DNA of 10,681 bases from NCBI GenBank assembly GCA_913009475.1, contig CAJVYJ010000048.1, forward strand, positions 1 through 10,681. The letters are read 5' to 3'. Made by a program: the position numbers and the translations under genes. Shown here piece after piece: positions 1 through 6,784 of this stretch. Source of the stretch: an uncultured Actinomycetes bacterium (lineage in GTDB: Bacteria; Actinomycetota; Aquicultoria; CAJVYJ01). The notes beneath the pieces were generated by a model that saw nothing but the letters and a program-made list of their open reading frames with translations, had not been told where the DNA came from and made no database searches. Each line of letters opens with the position of its first letter. Positions within the stretch are counted from its first letter, which is position 1.

Positions 1-143
1 GAGATGGATGGAAGGGATGGAGAGGGAGGAGAGAAGAAAGGAAGTGAGGGGAGTATGAGGGTGAGAGAGTGGGTGGAGGTGGTGGTGAGTAGAAGAGTAG
101 AGTTAATTATTATTAATTAAATTTATATTGTATTTTTTTTTTT
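1..143. other. Non-genomic low-complexity read-through sequence
   Basis: Bases 1-100 are almost only G and A, then there is an A/T-rich stretch and a run of eleven T (133-143) directly abutting the Illumina P7 adapter. Read on the minus strand the order is insert, adapter, poly-A, junk, which is what Illumina reads give when the insert is shorter than the read. No coding or RNA signal is seen here. It should be trimmed and not interpreted as a repeat or regulatory region. Confidence 0.93.
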
Positions 144-209
144 CAAGCAGAAGACGGCATACGAGATATATCAGTGTGACTGGAGTTCAGACGTGTGCTC
201 TTCCGATCT
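144..209 (-). other. Illumina P7/TruSeq adapter with index (assembly artefact)
   Basis: Positions 144-167 match the 24-base P7 flow-cell oligo, 168-175 are an 8-base index (ACTGATAT on the minus strand, which I recall as TruSeq index 25), and 176-209 match the 34-base TruSeq read-2 primer ending GCTCTTCCGATCT. The match is complete and in library order. It shows that the contig end was built from untrimmed reads and that true genomic sequence begins at about base 210. Confidence 0.98.
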
Positions 210-210
210 C

Positions 211-576
211 AAGCTGCAGCGCCAAAAGAAATATTGCCACTAAATTAATCGCCGTAATTAAGCCATCCAAGCGTTCGTAACTGCCAAAAATGGCAGTGGG
301 AAGATGGATAGCGGTAATAACAGACAGCGCGATCAATCCCACCCATACCAGAGCAATTGAGGCAACCAAATGCCATTTTAACCCTTTATAACCCTTTATA
401 AAACTGATCAGCCAGAGTATAGACGCGAGTATGGTGCCAATACGAAGAAGAATGACCTTGGCGGCAGTTGTCGAAAAGTAAGGCGAATTCGAGAAAGCCG
501 GCGGTATTAATAAAACCATCAAACAAATAATATAAAAAAAAACATTGTCAATCGTAATATCTAATTTAACTTTCAT
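211..576 (-). CDS. O-antigen ligase/polymerase-like membrane protein, N-terminal fragment (cut by adapter)
   Basis: About 122 genuine residues are visible. The open frame continues to 187 only because it runs into the adapter, which contributes the false tail EIGRAHV and a stop codon. The protein is strongly hydrophobic, with about four predicted membrane segments. It resembles the N-terminus of the next gene upstream: both have an N-terminal VFFY helix, a K-x-x-LLRI stretch, and an R-x2-GL segment (ERLDGLIT here, WYRGLWTY there). I infer a tandem paralogue of the Wzy/WaaL superfamily, which polymerises, ligates or transfers glycans on the outer face of the cytoplasmic membrane. The signature C-terminal half is missing, so the family call rests on the paralogy. 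The ATG overlaps the upstream stop codon by one base (TAATG), with a weak AGG nine bases before it, so translational coupling is likely. Confidence 0.72.
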
Positions 577-2390
577 TATTTTTTACCTAAAATTCGGGAT
601 TCAATTGCACGATAATCATTCCGGCCGGTCAGATTTTGATAATATTTTATCCATCGTAAGGCTTCACGTTGATTATTCAAATAAAGATATGTCTGCACCA
701 AGCCGTTGGCGGCAACGACACTGCGCGGATTATATCTGATAGCTTGATTGTATAAATCAATCGCCCGATAGAAATACCTTTTTTGACGGCTTGAATTTGC
801 CAACGCTTGATAAACAGTACCTAAGAGCGCATAATTATCCGGCTCCAGCGGCTGCCGTCTGATCGCTTCACTGCCGGCTGCGATACCAATATCAATCGCT
901 CTCCTATTACCGGATAAAATATATTTTTGTAAACCAGGCACTTCCGCTATTGCGTATTCACTATAATAGCGATTATATTCTTTAGCTAAATTAAATTCAT
1001 TAACAAACTGCGTGAAAGTCGAAGCTGATTTTGTTTGTGCTAGATAATATTCCGCCCGTAGGAAATTTATTGAAATACCGATTGAATAAACGGCAAAGAT
1101 TGTAAGAACCAACGCCATCGGTATAAATACCGCCTGAGATAACTTATAGGACTTAAATCCATCTTTTAAATAACCGACAACAGCAATTATAACCCAGGCC
1201 AATACCAACACCGTCGGTACCTCAGGATTCAGTTGCGCAGCCATCAAGTAAGCTGCAAATGAAGTAATAAGACCATTGGCCAGGAAAACATGGTCGTCAC
1301 TTATAAAAGCATCGCGAAAAAAGAAAACGCAAATGGCCACAAATACCAGCAACGCAGGTATGCCACTGGTTAGAGCTACTGTTAGGAATAAATTATGAGC
1401 GTCGGCGGGAACTTCCAAAAAACCTGTCTTTACAGGCAATACCGGTGTTACCGAAAAGCGAGCCGTATCCGGCCCGGTTCCCAATAACGGATGAGCGATA
1501 CTCACCTTTACAGCTCCCCGCCAAGCCATGGTGCGATAAGATATACTGGCCGCTTCTACCCCTGAGGAGTAAAAAAGAAAGCCGAGCGAAATAATAATCA
1601 ACAAAATACTCAGCAACGTAATAATATATAAGTGTTTTTGCACTAAAATATCTTTAAAATATAAAATCGTCGAGAGCAGTAATATATTAATCGCTGTAAA
1701 CAGTGTTCCGCTCGAACCCGTAGCCATAATCCCGGCGCCAATAAAAGTTATGGGAATTATAATAAAATAACGCCTGCTATCGCCTTTCATATCTAAAAAT
1801 AACCAAATAGCCAGCGCCAAGACCATATCCATATACATGCCGGCATAGTTGGGATTGCCAAAGGTCGAATAAGCCTTCCAGCCAAAGCTTGATGTATAGT
1901 CAAACGGAAACTTGATGCCGAGATATTGTATAACCGCGATAATACCGACTAAAGAGCCTGATATAATATTTATTATAAAAAGCAACCTAAGCTTATTTCT
2001 ATCCCAGTTTATCAACCATACTCTAAAAGCCAGTATCCCAAGAATCAAATACGTCCATAATCCCCGATACCAGGTTCGCCGACCTAAAAAAGCAACCGCA
2101 GGGCTGATGGAAAAGAGAGTGGCGAGAGTCATTAACATTAAATAAGCCAGCAGGAGATAGAAGATAACACCGGACGGCAGCCGTAATCGCCCGGTTGCAA
2201 GTACCTCCCAAACAATCAACAGCAGAACCAACGAACCGACAATTCTTAAAAGAGTAATTTTGATGACACCAAACGGATCATCGGTGGCACCGGCATAAAT
2301 AAGAGGTAATAAAAAAAGTAGCCCTAATAAAAGATAAAAGAATACAATATCAATTATCTCTTGCGAAGATTTAATTTTTATTATTTTCAA
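576..2390 (-). CDS. O-antigen ligase/polymerase family membrane protein with C-terminal TPR-like region
   Basis: This 604-residue protein has about ten or more hydrophobic segments through residue ~440, then a soluble tail. Wzy_C/O-antigen ligase hallmarks are present: FGNPNYAG near residue 177, HPLLGTGPDTARF at 300-312 and AHNLFLTVALTSGIPALL at 331-348, the usual GxGP and AHN motifs of this superfamily. Residues ~517-586 look like one or two TPR units, as in many ligase-like proteins of Gram-positive and deep-branching bacteria. Family members use polyprenyl-linked glycans to build polysaccharide or glycosylate proteins; the substrate cannot be read here. The start appears to be TTG: the frame upstream is open only to 2408 and contains no ATG or GTG. 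It lies 11 bases after the lipoprotein gene's stop, with no good ribosome site, so coupling to that gene is likely. Confidence 0.85.
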   Translation of the reverse strand: MKIIKIKSSQEIIDIVFFYLLLGLLFLLPLIYAGATDDPFGVIKITLLRIVGSLVLLLIVWEVLATGRLRLPSGVIFYLLLAYLMLMTLATLFSISPAVAFLGRRTWYRGLWTYLILGILAFRVWLINWDRNKLRLLFIINIISGSLVGIIAVIQYLGIKFPFDYTSSFGWKAYSTFGNPNYAGMYMDMVLALAIWLFLDMKGDSRRYFIIIPITFIGAGIMATGSSGTLFTAINILLLSTILYFKDILVQKHLYIITLLSILLIIISLGFLFYSSGVEAASISYRTMAWRGAVKVSIAHPLLGTGPDTARFSVTPVLPVKTGFLEVPADAHNLFLTVALTSGIPALLVFVAICVFFFRDAFISDDHVFLANGLITSFAAYLMAAQLNPEVPTVLVLAWVIIAVVGYLKDGFKSYKLSQAVFIPMALVLTIFAVYSIGISINFLRAEYYLAQTKSASTFTQFVNEFNLAKEYNRYYSEYAIAEVPGLQKYILSGNRRAIDIGIAAGSEAIRRQPLEPDNYALLGTVYQALANSSRQKRYFYRAIDLYNQAIRYNPRSVVAANGLVQTYLYLNNQREALRWIKYYQNLTGRNDYRAIESRILGKK

Positions 2391-2401
2391 TTTAGTAATC
2401 T

Positions 2402-2881
2402 TTATTTTTTAGGATAAACCACAGCAATCTTCCATTTGCCGTCCACTTTTTTCAGATGAATAGTATAAGTCCTTTGTTTACCTTGCGCCAAGGTTAAGGT
2501 TTTAGACGGATTAGCTTTATCCACATAATAACTTTCATCGATAAATGAAAGTTCGCCTCTGGCTACTTCCTTACTGGCTTCCAGGATTTTAATATTTATA
2601 TCATCATACTTTCTAATCTTTACCCGGCCCTTAGCGGCAGCAGCTTTTATTTGTTTAGTGAAAACATCCAAGGCGGCGCCATCCAAAGCCCCCTTGAGAC
2701 CGGCCGGCTCAGAAGTTACTTTGGATATAATCGCCATATCTTCCTTAACATCATGGTTGACCTCAATTTTAAGTTTTTCACTAACCTTGAGTGGCTTCTT
2801 AACGCCGGGATTTTGCCCACATGAGATTAAGATTACTGATAATAATAATAGCACCGTCATTAATACGAATTTTTTCACCAT
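2402..2881 (-). CDS. Small lipoprotein, possibly NTF2-like
   Basis: This 159-residue protein has a lipoprotein signal: MVKK, a hydrophobic stretch, then lipobox LISC with Cys21 as the expected lipidation site. After a lysine-rich linker there is a region of about 110 residues ending YTIHLKKVDGKWKIAVVYP. That ending resembles the C-terminal strand of NTF2-like or DUF4878-type lipoproteins (hydrophobic strand, xVDGKWKI), but I cannot name the family with certainty. The ATG is well supported by GGAGG at 2892-2896, ten bases upstream. The gene sits between the hexaheme cytochrome and the ligase-like genes, only 11 bases from the latter, so it probably heads that small operon. No convincing promoter is visible upstream, so some read-through from the cytochrome gene is possible. 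Confidence 0.82.
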   Translation of the reverse strand: MVKKFVLMTVLLLLSVILISCGQNPGVKKPLKVSEKLKIEVNHDVKEDMAIISKVTSEPAGLKGALDGAALDVFTKQIKAAAAKGRVKIRKYDDINIKILEASKEVARGELSFIDESYYVDKANPSKTLTLAQGKQRTYTIHLKKVDGKWKIAVVYPKK

Positions 2882-2941
2882 CTAGTTTTTTCCTCCATAG
2901 CTGTTACAACCGGATAAGAGTCACACAAAGTCACTTAAAAG

Positions 2942-2973
2942 ATAAGAGGAGGACATTTAAGCCCTCCTCTTAT
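2942..2973 (-). terminator. Rho-independent terminator after hexaheme cytochrome gene
   Basis: There is a perfect 11-bp stem (arms 2942-2952 and 2963-2973, ATAAGAGGAGG with its complement) around a 10-base loop. On the minus strand it is followed by CTTTTAAG, a short U-rich stretch. It lies 55 bases past the cytochrome stop codon, so it is best read as that gene's terminator. The U-tract is weak, so termination may be partial and leave read-through into the lipoprotein gene. Confidence 0.7.
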
Positions 2974-3027
2974 TGTGATTTCATTTAAACGCTGCAATAA
3001 CTATAACTATTTTTTAGCGTTATTTGC

Positions 3028-4233
3028 TTAGAAACCAGCTGAATTGTTAAAACCTACACCAGAATCAAGCGTACCTCCATCACCAGCCGTACTCCATCTG
3101 TGGCAGGACAAGCAGACAGCATCCATGTGAGCTAAAGCACGATTTGGATTGTCGACTCTTTGACCTTCAGCACTTGTATAAGCGCCCATCTCGGCCGTGG
3201 TGTCACTAGTAGCGGCCGGCAAGAACTTCGATGACTGAGAGACGTGCGGGAAATTACTCCCGAAAGGACTCAGATCATTGTCAGCGTTGTGACAACCTTC
3301 GCAACCCATACCAGGCTCAGCGCCGGGATCAGCTACCTGTTGTGAAGAACCATCTACCACAACATAGCCGTCAACAGCCCCACCTTGAATATGCGACTGA
3401 CCAGTATCAACCTGTGAATCTTGCCAGTTCGAGTTCTTATTGTGGCAGTCAGCGCAGAAAGCGGTCAAAAGCAGACCATCACCACCCTCGATTGTATCAG
3501 TGGTAAACATAGTACCACTATAAGGAGCAGGAACTATCTGGCTACCTGCTGTATCACCTTGAGACAGTATGTGAGTATCCTTGTTCGGATCAGCCCTGAG
3601 AATCATACCTGTAAGATCACTACCACCATCAACATTATAACCTAAGCTGCCGATAGTGTTGGCGTTGTGGACTGAGTGGCAGGAGTTACAAGCCAGATCG
3701 CCGCTAAGATTTTGTGTTACGGCATCAGGAATCTTTTTCGCTGAAATGTTGTAAGCAGTGGTTGTACTATTCTGAAGTGAACCAACATTGTGCTCACCAC
3801 GAATAGTAGTTACTCCGGCCAGAGGCTTTAGACCAGTTACACCATCAGAACCATGGCAATACATGCACTCATTGTTTTGATTGGTACCGGCCGGGCTGCT
3901 ATCGTTGTTACCGTCTTTCAATAAACGCCAGCTGCTTGTGCCGGCATCGTGAACAGCGTGACAAGACTTACAGCCGTTAGTGGCCGTGGAAAAGTTACCA
4001 TGCGGGTTGTTGCCGTTTTTCTCGCTACCAAGTGTACTGTTATCTGTCGCATACGGAGTAGCAGAGAAACCGCCAGGATTCTGTGAAAAGTAAAGGTTAG
4101 GAGTAGTCGCAGTACTAGGACCACCAAGAATATCGGAGGAACTATCCAACCACCAACCACCGGCTAGAGCTACGCTAGCAGTAAACGCCACTATGGCCAT
4201 AACTAATACAGCTAAAATTAATGATTTTTTCAT
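3028..4233 (-). CDS. Secreted hexaheme c-type cytochrome (candidate extracellular electron-transfer cytochrome)
   Basis: This 401-residue protein carries a Sec signal peptide (MKKS, hydrophobic core, SVALA before GG at about residue 24). Six covalent heme sites are visible: CKSCH 88-92, CMYCH 123-127, CNSCH 182-186, CADCH 260-264, CEGCH 311-315 and CLSCH 374-378. Eight other histidines (78, 95, 148, 189, 221, 281, 330, 369) are enough for bis-His ligation of all six. Heme number and size are close to the Geobacter filament cytochrome OmcS, and CxxCHxxH occurs at sites 1 and 3, but similarity beyond the heme sites is not demonstrated. The start is ATG at 4233: GGGAGG at 4242-4247 is eight bases upstream, while an in-frame GTG at 4242 falls inside that site. 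A consensus promoter and long structured leader precede it, and a terminator follows. Ser/Thr/Gly/Asn-rich linkers fit a secreted protein. It could instead be a periplasmic carrier. Confidence 0.93.
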   Translation of the reverse strand: MKKSLILAVLVMAIVAFTASVALAGGWWLDSSSDILGGPSTATTPNLYFSQNPGGFSATPYATDNSTLGSEKNGNNPHGNFSTATNGCKSCHAVHDAGTSSWRLLKDGNNDSSPAGTNQNNECMYCHGSDGVTGLKPLAGVTTIRGEHNVGSLQNSTTTAYNISAKKIPDAVTQNLSGDLACNSCHSVHNANTIGSLGYNVDGGSDLTGMILRADPNKDTHILSQGDTAGSQIVPAPYSGTMFTTDTIEGGDGLLLTAFCADCHNKNSNWQDSQVDTGQSHIQGGAVDGYVVVDGSSQQVADPGAEPGMGCEGCHNADNDLSPFGSNFPHVSQSSKFLPAATSDTTAEMGAYTSAEGQRVDNPNRALAHMDAVCLSCHRWSTAGDGGTLDSGVGFNNSAGF

Positions 4234-4241
4234 AAATTTCA

Positions 4242-4247
4242 CCTCCC
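4242..4247 (-). promoter_or_regulatory. Shine-Dalgarno site that fixes the cytochrome start
   Basis: GGGAGG lies eight bases before ATG 4231-4233. A GTG in the same frame (4240-4242) overlaps it and would leave no ribosome site of its own, so the ATG is preferred. Confidence 0.88.
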
Positions 4248-4289
4248 TTCCTTTAAGTGTTGTGCTAAGCCGATAAATCCAGCTTAAAC

Positions 4290-4334
4290 GCTATCTTAAC
4301 TCCGGCTTATTAACTAAGCCGGAGTTAAGATAGC
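4290..4334. repeat. Perfect 20-bp inverted repeat with 5-base loop
   Basis: The arms at 4290-4309 and 4315-4334 (GCTATCTTAACTCCGGCTTA and its exact complement) flank the loop TTAAC. Neither side has a proper U-tract: on the minus strand GTTTAAGCTGGATTTAT follows, and on the plus strand a run of A. It lies in the cytochrome's 5' leader, about 43 bases before the ribosome site. It may act as a second terminator with a poor tail, as a 5' mRNA stabiliser, or as a remnant of a small repeat element. Confidence 0.85.
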
Positions 4335-4337
4335 CAT

Positions 4338-4376
4338 AAAAAAACCTTACTCACTCTTGTAATCGAGGTTGTAAGG
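4338..4376 (-). terminator. Intrinsic-terminator-like hairpin within the cytochrome leader (possible attenuator)
   Basis: On the minus strand CCTTAC (4371-4376) pairs with GTAAGG (4345-4350), with an inner CTC/GAG pairing beyond a small internal loop, and seven T follow at once (4338-4344). The arrangement is that of a weak Rho-independent terminator about 105 bases before the cytochrome start and about 240 bases after the predicted transcription start. It could end a small RNA or regulate read-through into the cytochrome. The stem is short, so efficiency is uncertain. Confidence 0.5.
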
Positions 4377-4615
4377 AATAACGACATATTTATTATATGT
4401 AAAACAAGCAACTGTAGTTTTAAAACTGGAATATGCAACGGTTCTAGCTTCTAATCGAGCAACTAAAAGCTTCACGGGTATTCATTACTCCTTTGCCGAT
4501 TCTAACTCTAAAACTAAAACCATTAACTTACTTAACGTTCATTAGGTAATATATATACTGCGATGTTTGCCGCGTAGTTGCTCACACCGTTCTCTCTGTG
4601 GAACTTGCCGCTTAT
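4377..4615 (-). ncRNA. Candidate structured leader RNA upstream of cytochrome
   Basis: Nested complementary segments on the minus strand: AACGGT (4586-4591) with ACCGTT (4437-4442), and inside them GAGCAACTA (4575-4583) with TAGTTGCTC (4457-4465). The second partner also lies within a local hairpin, GCTTTTAG (4463-4470) with TTAGAAGC (4447-4454), so the two folds exclude each other. Another AGTTGCT copy lies just downstream. GCGGCAA occurs twice (once at each side of the 5' segment). I recognise no named riboswitch class. Transcription and folding are inferred. Confidence 0.4.
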
Positions 4616-4621
4616 AGATAC

Positions 4622-4650
4622 ATAATAACCATTTGTAAAGCGATTGTCAA
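4622..4650 (-). promoter_or_regulatory. Sigma-70-type promoter for hexaheme cytochrome
   Basis: TTGACA (4645-4650), a 17-base spacer and TATTAT (4622-4627) form a near-consensus housekeeping promoter. The predicted transcription start is near 4615, which gives a leader of about 380 bases. A separate perfect TATAAT at 4392-4397 lacks a -35 partner. Confidence 0.8.
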
Positions 4651-4738
4651 GTGTTAAATTAAGAAAAACTAATTCTTTTAAGCTACCGCTTAGTACTGCT
4701 GTCACCGCCACTAATAGAGCGATTGTTGCGCCCGAATA

Positions 4739-5932
4739 TTATGAAATCATGGGCGCCTGTCGTTGCTCCGCCCGGTTTTGCGTATATCGCCGATATATAA
4801 ACCAGGCGATAATAAGTAAAAGCAATCCCAGCAACAGCCAAGCATAAAGCGAAATATGGGTTGCCGCCGCGCTGCTGAAAGCACCGGCCCCGGCTTTGAG
4901 GTTGACATCAATAACTTGGACCCGATTATTCCATTTATCGGCAATCACAAAGGTACTGCCGCCGGCGTAAACAATATCGGCAGGATAGTTAAACTCACCG
5001 TCATTTCGGCCCTGGGTGCCAAATTCGCCCAAATCCTTGCCGTTATGATCAAATACCCTGATAGCGTGATGAAAGGCGTCAACTACATAGATATTTTGAT
5101 TATCATCAAGCGTTAAGCCTAAGCCGAGACCAAACAGCCTATCCGATTGATTCATGGATTTCGTGGGCTCACCAATACCACCGACCAGCGCTCCTTTTTT
5201 ATTTAATATCTGAATACGCATATTCATACTGTCGGAGATAAAAAGATTGCCTTTTTTATCGAAATCAAAGCCGTCGGGATATTCGAACTGGCGGGGAAGC
5301 TTACCCTTTACCCCCCATTTTTGCAACAATCTGCCTTTTAAGGTGGTTACCAAAATGCTGCCGGCGTTAGCCACATAGAGCTTCTTCCCAACCACTTTAA
5401 CCTTAATAGGACGATTTGCGGCCACACCACCCATAGGAATAGAGCGTATAAACTTACCGGTCTTGTTGAAAACCGATATCTTCCCCGCTATTTGTGACGC
5501 GGCATAAATATTGCCGTTGCTTTCATCTACCGATATTGATAACGGATTCTGAAGCGCCTTTTTTTGGTGAGCTATAGGAATACCGGTTTTAGGCTTACCG
5601 AATTTAAAGAGAAAATTGCCGCGCCGGTTGAAAACCATGACCCGGTTGTTACCGGTATCCGCAATATAAATGTTGCCGGACTTTCTATCTACCGCCACAC
5701 CATTCGGACTCTTTAGGCGGTCTTTGCCCACGCCGTATATGGAAAAATCCCAATTAATCCCCGCGGATTTAGGAACTCTGGCCGGTTCCGGCGGTTTGGT
5801 CAACAACCAATAAAGAAAACTCAGAAAACCGAGTAATAATAATAATATTATTAGATAACTTCTCAGCCGCGAACGCTGATTATTAGCAGGCTGCTCGTTA
5901 AACACGTCCTGCGAAAAAGTGGGTGTTTCCAA
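4739..5932 (-). CDS. Membrane-anchored six-bladed NHL-repeat protein
   Basis: This 397-residue protein has a transmembrane helix near each end (residues ~25-44 and ~361-380). Basic residues sit on the outer flank of each helix (RSRLR before the first, YRRYTQNR after the second), so both ends should be cytoplasmic and the middle outside. The middle holds about six NHL repeats (approximately 73-112, 129-165, 170-205, 216-255, 262-305, 312-343) of the form PxGVAVD...GNIYIADTGNNRVxVF, enough for one closed beta-propeller. NHL propellers are binding platforms; no catalytic residues are evident. TTG at 5932 is the start because AGGAGG (5941-5946) lies exactly eight bases upstream. The gene follows the TPR gene by 64 bases without an obvious promoter, so they probably form an operon. 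From memory, NHL proteins occur beside omcS-type genes in Geobacter, which fits a role in cytochrome assembly or scaffolding. Confidence 0.9.
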   Translation of the reverse strand: METPTFSQDVFNEQPANNQRSRLRSYLIILLLLLGFLSFLYWLLTKPPEPARVPKSAGINWDFSIYGVGKDRLKSPNGVAVDRKSGNIYIADTGNNRVMVFNRRGNFLFKFGKPKTGIPIAHQKKALQNPLSISVDESNGNIYAASQIAGKISVFNKTGKFIRSIPMGGVAANRPIKVKVVGKKLYVANAGSILVTTLKGRLLQKWGVKGKLPRQFEYPDGFDFDKKGNLFISDSMNMRIQILNKKGALVGGIGEPTKSMNQSDRLFGLGLGLTLDDNQNIYVVDAFHHAIRVFDHNGKDLGEFGTQGRNDGEFNYPADIVYAGGSTFVIADKWNNRVQVIDVNLKAGAGAFSSAAATHISLYAWLLLGLLLLIIAWFIYRRYTQNRAEQRQAPMIS

Positions 5933-5996
5933 TAGATAAACCTCCTCTTAATAAGTTAAAAATTAATAACTAAAAGTTAGAAATAGAAATTACAAG

Positions 5997-6686
5997 CTAC
6001 TTTTTCCCGCTTACCCTTTGCAAACCTTGCCGGGCTTCTTTATAATCGGGAATAAACTTAAGCGCCGCTTTAAACTCACCGGCAGCTTTAGTTTTATCTC
6101 CGTTCTTCTCATAAATAAGACCGAGATAATAATGACTGTCGGCGCCGGATGGATTTAGTTTTAAGCTTTTGTTGAAATATTCGCTTGCTTTTGAATATTT
6201 ATTTTGACCGTAATAAATCTTGCCGATTTCAAACGCCGCCAACTCAAATTTATCTTTATCAATCTTTAGCGCTTTTTTAAGCGCTCCAAGAGCATCGGTC
6301 ATTCTATTTTGCTTTTCATAGGCAATCCCAAGATCATAATAAGCTTGAGAAAATTTAGGATTTAACTTTATCACCAACTTGTATTCGCTGACCGCACCGT
6401 GATAATTGCCCATCTCCATGTACACTAATCCCAAACCAAGGTGAGCACGAGCATCACGAGGATTTTTCTTGATAGCATCTCGAAAAGCAAATAAATCACT
6501 TTCAATAGCGTTTCTGGGAGTAGTCACCGGAGTAATGAATACATTTTTTACAATTAAAGCAGCTACAATGATAACCAGAAGCAAAATAATGCCGATGGCC
6601 CAACGCATAATACGGTCGGCATTTGAAGAACCAACTACCGCTTGACCTTGCCGACCATCCGGCGTCGAGGGGCCAAAATCATCCAT
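5997..6686 (-). CDS. Membrane-anchored TPR protein
   Basis: This 229-residue protein has a short polar N-terminus, one transmembrane helix (about 28-46) and four consecutive TPR units (about 79-112, 113-146, 147-180, 181-214) with the usual LGLxYxxxGxxxxAxxxxxxALKLNP pattern. The topology suggests that the TPR domain faces outward, where it could hold partner proteins. TPR domains mediate protein-protein contacts, and no enzyme domain is present. ATG at 6686 has AGGAAG about eleven bases upstream. A consensus promoter lies immediately before it (6738-6766), so it starts the TPR-NHL transcription unit. The neighbours suggest a helper for export or assembly of surface cytochromes, but that is inference; the sequence alone shows only an anchored TPR scaffold. 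Confidence 0.9.
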   Translation of the reverse strand: MDDFGPSTPDGRQGQAVVGSSNADRIMRWAIGIILLLVIIVAALIVKNVFITPVTTPRNAIESDLFAFRDAIKKNPRDARAHLGLGLVYMEMGNYHGAVSEYKLVIKLNPKFSQAYYDLGIAYEKQNRMTDALGALKKALKIDKDKFELAAFEIGKIYYGQNKYSKASEYFNKSLKLNPSGADSHYYLGLIYEKNGDKTKAAGEFKAALKFIPDYKEARQGLQRVSGKK

Positions 6687-6737
6687 TAACTAGATCACTT
6701 CCTAGAATAGGGGATGGAACCTCAAAAAACAAAAAAT

Positions 6738-6766
6738 AGTATATCGGCATAGTAACTTTATGTCAA
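6738..6766 (-). promoter_or_regulatory. Sigma-70-type promoter for TPR-NHL operon
   Basis: TTGACA (6761-6766), a 17-base spacer and TATACT (6738-6743) lie about 50 bases before the TPR start codon. The -35 hexamer and spacing match the cytochrome promoter at 4622-4650 exactly. Confidence 0.8.
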
Positions 6767-6784
6767 TCAACCAGGCATATTTTA

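Larger units (their letters stand above)
4234..4738. other. 505-base gene-free region: cytochrome promoter and structured leader
   Basis: No credible ORF, tRNA or known riboswitch consensus is seen here. On the minus strand it contains, in order, an AT-rich segment after the NHL gene, a sigma-70 promoter (4622-4650), about 240 bases with long-range complementary segments, a hairpin followed by T7 (4338-4376), a perfect 20-bp inverted repeat (4290-4334) and the cytochrome ribosome site (4242-4247). The individual elements are entered separately. Confidence 0.8.

Noticed and set aside
1..120. Purine-rich GGA/GAG stretch as a telomere-like, regulatory or satellite repeat
   Set aside because: It lies on the far side of a complete Illumina adapter and poly-T run, so it is read-through noise.
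2987..3021. AACGCT/AGCGTT inverted repeat just after the cytochrome stop as terminator
   Set aside because: The six-base stem has a loop of over 20 bases and no T-run after it; the hairpin at 2942-2973 is a much better candidate.
4240..4242. GTG as start of the hexaheme cytochrome
   Set aside because: It overlaps the strong Shine-Dalgarno site of the ATG at 4233 and has no ribosome site of its own.
4392..4397. Second promoter from a perfect TATAAT in the cytochrome leader
   Set aside because: No -35-like hexamer is found at 15-19 bases upstream; the region is simply A/T-rich.
4377..4615. Cyclic-di-GMP, cobalamin or T-box riboswitch
   Set aside because: A GGCAAAC and other short pieces recall the c-di-GMP-I core, but its second conserved block and tetraloop-receptor pattern are absent; no T-box or B12-box sequence is found.
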